DNA from: Anaerolineae bacterium
Lineage (GTDB): Bacteria; Chloroflexota; Anaerolineae; 4572-78; J111
NCBI GenBank assembly: GCA_022071955.1
Contig: JAJVIM010000005.1
Span: 62,001-126,000 of the forward strand
Direction: 5' to 3'
Length of the DNA stretch: 64,000 nucleotides
Part shown: one piece after another, positions 60,573-64,000 of the stretch
How positions within the stretch are numbered: the first letter of the stretch is position 1
Layout: each line of letters starts with the position of its first letter
Translations under genes and position numbers: made by a program
The notes under the pieces: model-generated
The model's database searches: none
What the model saw: the letters and a program-made list of their open reading frames with translations, nothing else
Told to the model about the DNA's origin: nothing

Positions 60573-61970
60573 ATGTTGAAAGAATTATCAAAAACATCAA
60601 CCCGTGTTGGGCCGTGGTCGCTGTTGCAGGCCGGCTTGCAGGGCGCGGTCATCGGGCCAGAAGACCCGCGCTATGACGAAGCCCGCCGGGCCTGGAACCT
60701 CAGCGTTGACCAGCGGCCAACCGTGATTGTGGTTCCCAAAAGTGCCGCCGATGTGATGCACGCCGTGCGCTTTGCCCGTGGTGAAAAGCTGGGGGTTGCG
60801 GTGCAGGCTACCGGGCATGGTAATGTGCGCCCGGCCAATGGTTGCATGCTCATTCTTACCAGCCAGATGCAGAGCGTAACGGTCGATGCCGTGGCGCAAA
60901 CTGCCACCGTAGCGGCCGGGGTTAAGTGGGGCACGGTGCTGGAGAAAACACAGGCGATGGGGTTGGCTCCGCTGCTCGGCTCTTCACCGGATGTGGGGGC
61001 GGTTGGTTACACCCTTGGCGGTGGGATGGGGTGGTTAACCCGCAAGTATGGTCTATCGGCCGACAGCGTGAACTACTTTGAAGTAGTCACCGCTCAGGGG
61101 GAATTGTTGCGGGTGAGCGATACTGAAAACAGCGACCTGTTTTGGGGATTGCGCGGCGGTGGCGGCAGCCTGGCGATTGTCACCGGTATGGAAATCAAGC
61201 TGTATCCGGTGACCACCGTTTACGGCGGCAACCTCTTTTACCCCATTGAGCAGGCCAGAGATGTCATCGCCCATTACCGGGCCTGGGTTCCGTCTGTGCC
61301 CGATGAACTGACCTCGTCGGTGGTGCTGATGAACTTCCCGCCCATTCCCGACGTGCCCGATTTTCTGCGCGGCCAATCATTTGCAATGGTCCGTGGCTGC
61401 TACTGCGGCCCCGTGGCGCAGGGGAAAGCCCTGTTGGATTACTGGCGAGGCTGGCGCGCGCCGCAAGTTGACGATTTTAAGTCGATGCCGTTCAGCCAGG
61501 TGGCGATGATCAGCAATGATCCGGTCGAGCCGATGGCGGCCCTGACCAGCACGGCCTGGCTGCGGGAGTTGAGTAATGAAGCCATTGAAATTATGGTCAA
61601 TAGCAGCAGCCCCGTTCAGGGCAGCCCGCTGGCTTTTCTGGAGGTGCGTCACGCCGGAGGAGCCATTGCACGTCCTCAGGCCAGTGCCTACAGCAACCGC
61701 GACGGCGTGCTCAATATGCAAATGGTGGGCGCGTTCTTTTCCGCGGAGGAACAGACGGCCCTGAAGAACTTTATGGCGCAGGTCAAGCAGGCGCTGCAAC
61801 CCTACCTGACCGGCAAAGTGTATATGAATTTTCTGGAAGGGGAAGAGTCCCGGGCGCAGGTAAAAAACGGTTTTTCGCCGGACGCGTATCAGCGTTTGGC
61901 CGAGCTAAAAGCCAGATACGATCCCGACAATATGCTGGGTTACGGCTTTAACATCAAACCGCCGCATTAA
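60573..61970 (+). CDS. FAD-linked oxidoreductase, berberine-bridge enzyme family (second copy)
   Basis: This 465-residue flavoprotein has the PCMH FAD domain. The expected FAD-attachment His is in VAVQATGHGNVRPANG, with GAVGYTLGGGMGWLTRKYG and FWGLRGGGGSLAIVTGM. The BBE C-terminus is YDPDNMLGYGFNIKPP. AAAGGAG precedes the ATG. It differs from the copy at 35995 in the attachment loop (ATGHGN against RSGGHS). No signal peptide is seen. A short lipoprotein frame follows and may once have been its operon partner. Confidence 0.9.
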   Translation: MLKELSKTSTRVGPWSLLQAGLQGAVIGPEDPRYDEARRAWNLSVDQRPTVIVVPKSAADVMHAVRFARGEKLGVAVQATGHGNVRPANGCMLILTSQMQSVTVDAVAQTATVAAGVKWGTVLEKTQAMGLAPLLGSSPDVGAVGYTLGGGMGWLTRKYGLSADSVNYFEVVTAQGELLRVSDTENSDLFWGLRGGGGSLAIVTGMEIKLYPVTTVYGGNLFYPIEQARDVIAHYRAWVPSVPDELTSSVVLMNFPPIPDVPDFLRGQSFAMVRGCYCGPVAQGKALLDYWRGWRAPQVDDFKSMPFSQVAMISNDPVEPMAALTSTAWLRELSNEAIEIMVNSSSPVQGSPLAFLEVRHAGGAIARPQASAYSNRDGVLNMQMVGAFFSAEEQTALKNFMAQVKQALQPYLTGKVYMNFLEGEESRAQVKNGFSPDAYQRLAELKARYDPDNMLGYGFNIKPPH

Positions 61971-62008
61971 TTTTTTAACCAAAATACCTAAAAAGGAGAA
62001 CCCAACTA

Positions 62009-62236
62009 ATGACACAAAAACAACTTTTTGTTACTCTGGTCGCCATGATGATGGCTTTGCTGGCGGCAGCTTGCAGCACTGCCTCCGCCGGCACCTCAAC
62101 GGCTCCGGCCGCTCAAATCCCGGAGATAACCATCAAAGCCGACGACTATTCGTTTGACGCCCCCGATCAAATCGAGGCCGGGCTGGTCAAAGTCAATCTG
62201 GTTAATAACGGTCAGGAACCGCATCGTCGGCAATGA
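62009..62236 (+). pseudogene. Truncated cupredoxin-like lipoprotein gene
   Basis: The frame starts well, with AAAAGGAG upstream, a lipoprotein signal ending LLAAACS, and a beta-rich start (ITIKADDYSFDAPDQIEAGL, then VNLVNNGQEPH). Such proteins normally continue for 80 or more residues. Here the frame ends in HRRQ, where the sequence switches to an inverted fragment of rbsD around 62223-62226. The gene is therefore cut by a rearrangement. Confidence 0.75.
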
Positions 62237-62420
62237 AGGCATCGCTGATGGCGCTCAAAACCGTTACCAAATCCGGCACATCCTGGGTGATCGCCAGGTC
62301 TACCCGCCAGGCCGTGGTGGGGATGGGGAAGCCGGCGTCACAAACAATCATCAAATCGCCGTGCCCCAGCGAAGCGATGGCGTGATTGAGTTCTGAGTTG
62401 AGTAATTTACCACGTTTCAT
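62223..62420 (-). pseudogene. rbsD: D-ribose pyranase rbsD, 3' truncated
   Basis: The start, with AAGGAG upstream, and the first 65 residues match RbsD: MKRGKLLNSELNHAIASLGH, then VCDAGFPIPTTAWRVDLAI. The family has about 130-140 residues, but here coding identity stops near FIADDA at the junction with the lipoprotein fragment. RbsD interconverts ribose anomers, and this copy should be non-functional. Confidence 0.8.
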
Positions 62421-62434
62421 GATATACGGTCTCC

Positions 62435-62911
62435 TTAAGCGGTATGGGCTGCATAAAATTGATCAACCTGCGCTTTGGCGCCCAGCGAGGGAATAACCCC
62501 CAGTTTGGTGCAGGCAATGGCCCCGGCGCAGGCCGCATAACGAACCGCGTCGGGCAGCGGCCAACCGGCAGCCAGCGCCACCGCCAGCCCGGAGTTGAAG
62601 GCATCGCCCGCGCCGGTGGTGTCAACCACGGTGGCCAGCCGGTCGGTTTTGATCAGGTAGGTGGTGTCTACCCCTTCGCGGGCGTACAGGTCGGTGGCAA
62701 TTTCGCCCAGTTTATCCTGGCCGATGATGCCGGCAAAGTAAGAGTTGGCCCCCAGCCGGGCCGTGCCCACGGCCTGATTGGAGCCTTTGCCGCCCGGCCC
62801 CATATCAAAATCTGAGCCAAGCAGCGTTTCGCCAAACACGGGCATGTGGCTGGTTCTGAGCGTCATGCCAACGGCAAAGCTGCCCACCACGGTGATAATT
62901 GGTTTTGACAT
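62435..62911 (-). pseudogene. rbsK: Ribokinase rbsK with large in-frame internal deletion
   Basis: The 158-residue frame has the ribokinase N-terminus (VVGSFAVGMTLRTSHMPVFG, GPGGKGSNQAVGTARLGAN). It then jumps from KTDRLA directly to the C-terminal [20 protein letters not shown]. Ribokinases have about 300 residues, so about 140 central residues are missing while the frame is kept. Catalysis is unlikely. It lies 14 bases from the rbsD remnant. Confidence 0.82.
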
Positions 62912-62927
62912 AAAAAACCCCTTTGTT

Positions 62928-63125
62928 TTATGCTGAATTCAGATGGATGTTTTGGCCCATCGCGCAGGCCAGAATTGGTTCTTCCGCGGCGTTGCTGCGC
63001 TGAAAATGGCCGGTTATTGTACCTTGATACAGTACCAAAATCCGGTCGCATTGGCCAATCAACTCCGGCAACTCCGATGACACAATCAGAATGGCCACGC
63101 CGGCGGCGGCCAGTTCTTGTAAAAT
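62928..63125 (-). pseudogene. rbsA: C-terminal fragment of a ribose-type ABC ATPase (rbsA)
   Basis: The minus strand encodes QELAAAGVAILIVSSELPEL, then DRILVLYQGTITGHF, then a stop at 62928-62930. This is the last 65 residues of the second nucleotide-binding domain of RbsA/MglA-type ATPases. The upstream part is lost at the junction with the transposase remnant near 63125. Gene order rbsA-rbsK-rbsD is that of a decayed ribose operon. Confidence 0.75.
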
Positions 63126-63142
63126 GGAACTAAAAGAAACTA

Positions 63143-63568
63143 ATGGGCCAGACCAATGAACTTGACCCCACTCGCTTGCCCGTGATTTATGTTGTCGCCC
63201 TGTACTGGCAACGGTGGCGAATTGAAGACGCCTATAAACTGGTCAAACGACTGCTGGGCTTGGCTAACTTCTGGGTCGGTTCAGAAAATGGGGTCACCCT
63301 CCAGCTGTGGGCCACCTGGTTGCTCTATACCGTCCTGGTTGATTTGAGCGATGAAGTGGCCGGTCAACTGGGTGTGCCTCTGACTGACATCTCGTTGGAA
63401 ATGGTCTAGCGCTCTTTTTATTTCTGTGTGACCGCCATCCATCGGGGTGACGCTACCGACCCGGTCAGTCATCTGGTGACCAACGTCAAATTGTTCGGTT
63501 TGATTAAACGTAAACGAAAACCTCCTGCTTTGTCTCTACTCAATTTGACAATTCTTGATAGCCCTTAA
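63143..63568 (+). pseudogene. IS4-type transposase remnant with nonsense codon
   Basis: The frame carries the conserved C-terminal part of IS4-family transposases (ALYWQRWRIEDAYKLVKRLL, then LQLWATWLLYTVLVDL). It meets a TAG at 63407-63409 and continues in the same frame with RSFYFCVTAIHRGDATDP to a TAA at 63566-63568. The N-terminal catalytic part is missing. No terminal inverted repeats were identified. Confidence 0.8.
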
Positions 63569-63680
63569 CCTGTAACGGATGGTGTTATTGGGTAACAACC
63601 ATCTTTGACATTGGCCCTCTCTTCTGTTAAAATCGGGCCACCACACCGGAACTTTTGTTCTGGTTACCAGGAGTGATTTT

Positions 63681-64000
63681 ATGCGTGTTGCCCTTAAACG
63701 TTTCATCGCTGTGGCGTTGCTTCTGCTTGGCTCGCTGGCGTGCGCCGGGGTCGGTGAGTTGCCATCAGTGCCAACGCCAACGGCTGCCTCTCCGCCGCCA
63801 GCCGTACCGGCCAAGCCACCTAAAGCGCCCGGTCTCACGCCGCCGGGTAATTTGCAGAGTGCAGCGGTGGCCCGGGTGATTGATGGTGATACCATCGAGC
63901 TGGTTGACGGCCGGCGGGTGCGGTATATTGGCATCAACACCCCCGAAAGGGATCAGCCGTACTACAAAGAAGCCACCGACTCCAACCGGCAGTTGGTTGC
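63681..64000 (+). CDS. Thermonuclease-family lipoprotein (partial, runs off the window)
   Basis: ATG at 63681 with CAGGAG upstream opens a frame to the window end (106 codons seen). A lipoprotein signal (VALLLLGSLAC) is followed by a Pro/Ala-rich linker. The start of a staphylococcal-nuclease-like domain follows: ARVIDGDTIELVDGRRVRYI, then GINTPERDQPYY. The catalytic RE motif would lie beyond the window. It is probably an exported nuclease. Confidence 0.85.
   Translation, partial: MRVALKRFIAVALLLLGSLACAGVGELPSVPTPTAASPPPAVPAKPPKAPGLTPPGNLQSAAVARVIDGDTIELVDGRRVRYIGINTPERDQPYYKEATDSNRQLV

Noticed and set aside
1..64000. CRISPR arrays, rRNA operons, prophage or plasmid-origin features.
   Set aside because: No regularly spaced direct repeats, rRNA-like stretches, integrase, phage structural or replication-initiator genes were seen.

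Overview
The window (about 58% GC by impression, long same-strand operons, no rRNA or tRNA found) looks like a chromosomal segment of a Chloroflexota bacterium, probably of the Anaerolineae/Caldilineae type. The clues are MalT-like and BTAD/SARP-like giant regulators, paralogous berberine-bridge flavoproteins, an actinobacterial-type [NiFe] hydrogenase, and ABC solute-binding proteins carrying an N-terminal LysM-like module. The taxonomic assignment is inference.

1-13.9 kb: the end of a 2-oxoacid dehydrogenase operon (E1 alpha tail, E1 beta, E2), an FGGY sugar kinase, and a converging nine-gene minus-strand sugar operon. That operon encodes a DeoR repressor, amidohydrolase, AgaS-like SIS isomerase, solute-binding protein, two permeases, LacD-like aldolase and two PfkB kinases. 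It fits an amino-sugar/tagatose-phosphate type of catabolism. 13.9-19.3 kb: a MalT-like regulator followed by small membrane or unknown proteins.

19.3-31.4 kb: a long minus-strand operon resembling an acetoin/2,3-butanediol catabolic (aco) cluster: E1 alpha, E1 beta, E2 with two subunit-binding domains, E3, AcoX, Lin0512, an SDR and a zinc alcohol dehydrogenase. Interleaved are a GcvH-like lipoyl carrier, a HdrD-like iron-sulfur protein, a HdrE/NarI-like membrane protein, a lipoate ligase and a DUF6506 protein. The set suggests a route that passes electrons from dihydrolipoyl groups to the membrane. Upstream, 31.8-35.5 kb is a third E2 gene in one operon with a PAS histidine kinase and a NarL-type response regulator.

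36.0-40.9 kb: a berberine-bridge flavoprotein and a BTAD/AAA/TPR regulator. 41.0-49.4 kb: a hydrogenase operon with small subunit, five consecutive single-pass membrane proteins, large subunit, two M52 protease homologues (one degenerate), a one-domain asparaginase, a winged-helix protein with a His/Cys tail, a Rieske protein lacking one histidine ligand, and a CooC-like nickel ATPase. 49.4-57.0 kb: a unit that begins with an FmdE-family protein whose conserved cysteine is encoded by an in-frame TGA followed by a bacterial-SECIS-like hairpin. This is a strong candidate selenoprotein. It is translationally coupled to a peptide/nickel-type ABC importer (two permeases, LysM-fused binding protein, fused double ATPase) and a methyltransferase.

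57.0-64.0 kb: a cluster of three perfect hairpins, a second BTAD regulator divergent from a second berberine-bridge flavoprotein, then a genomic scar. The scar holds a truncated cupredoxin-like lipoprotein joined to remnants of rbsD, rbsK and rbsA and an IS4-type transposase remnant. The window ends inside a thermonuclease-family lipoprotein gene.
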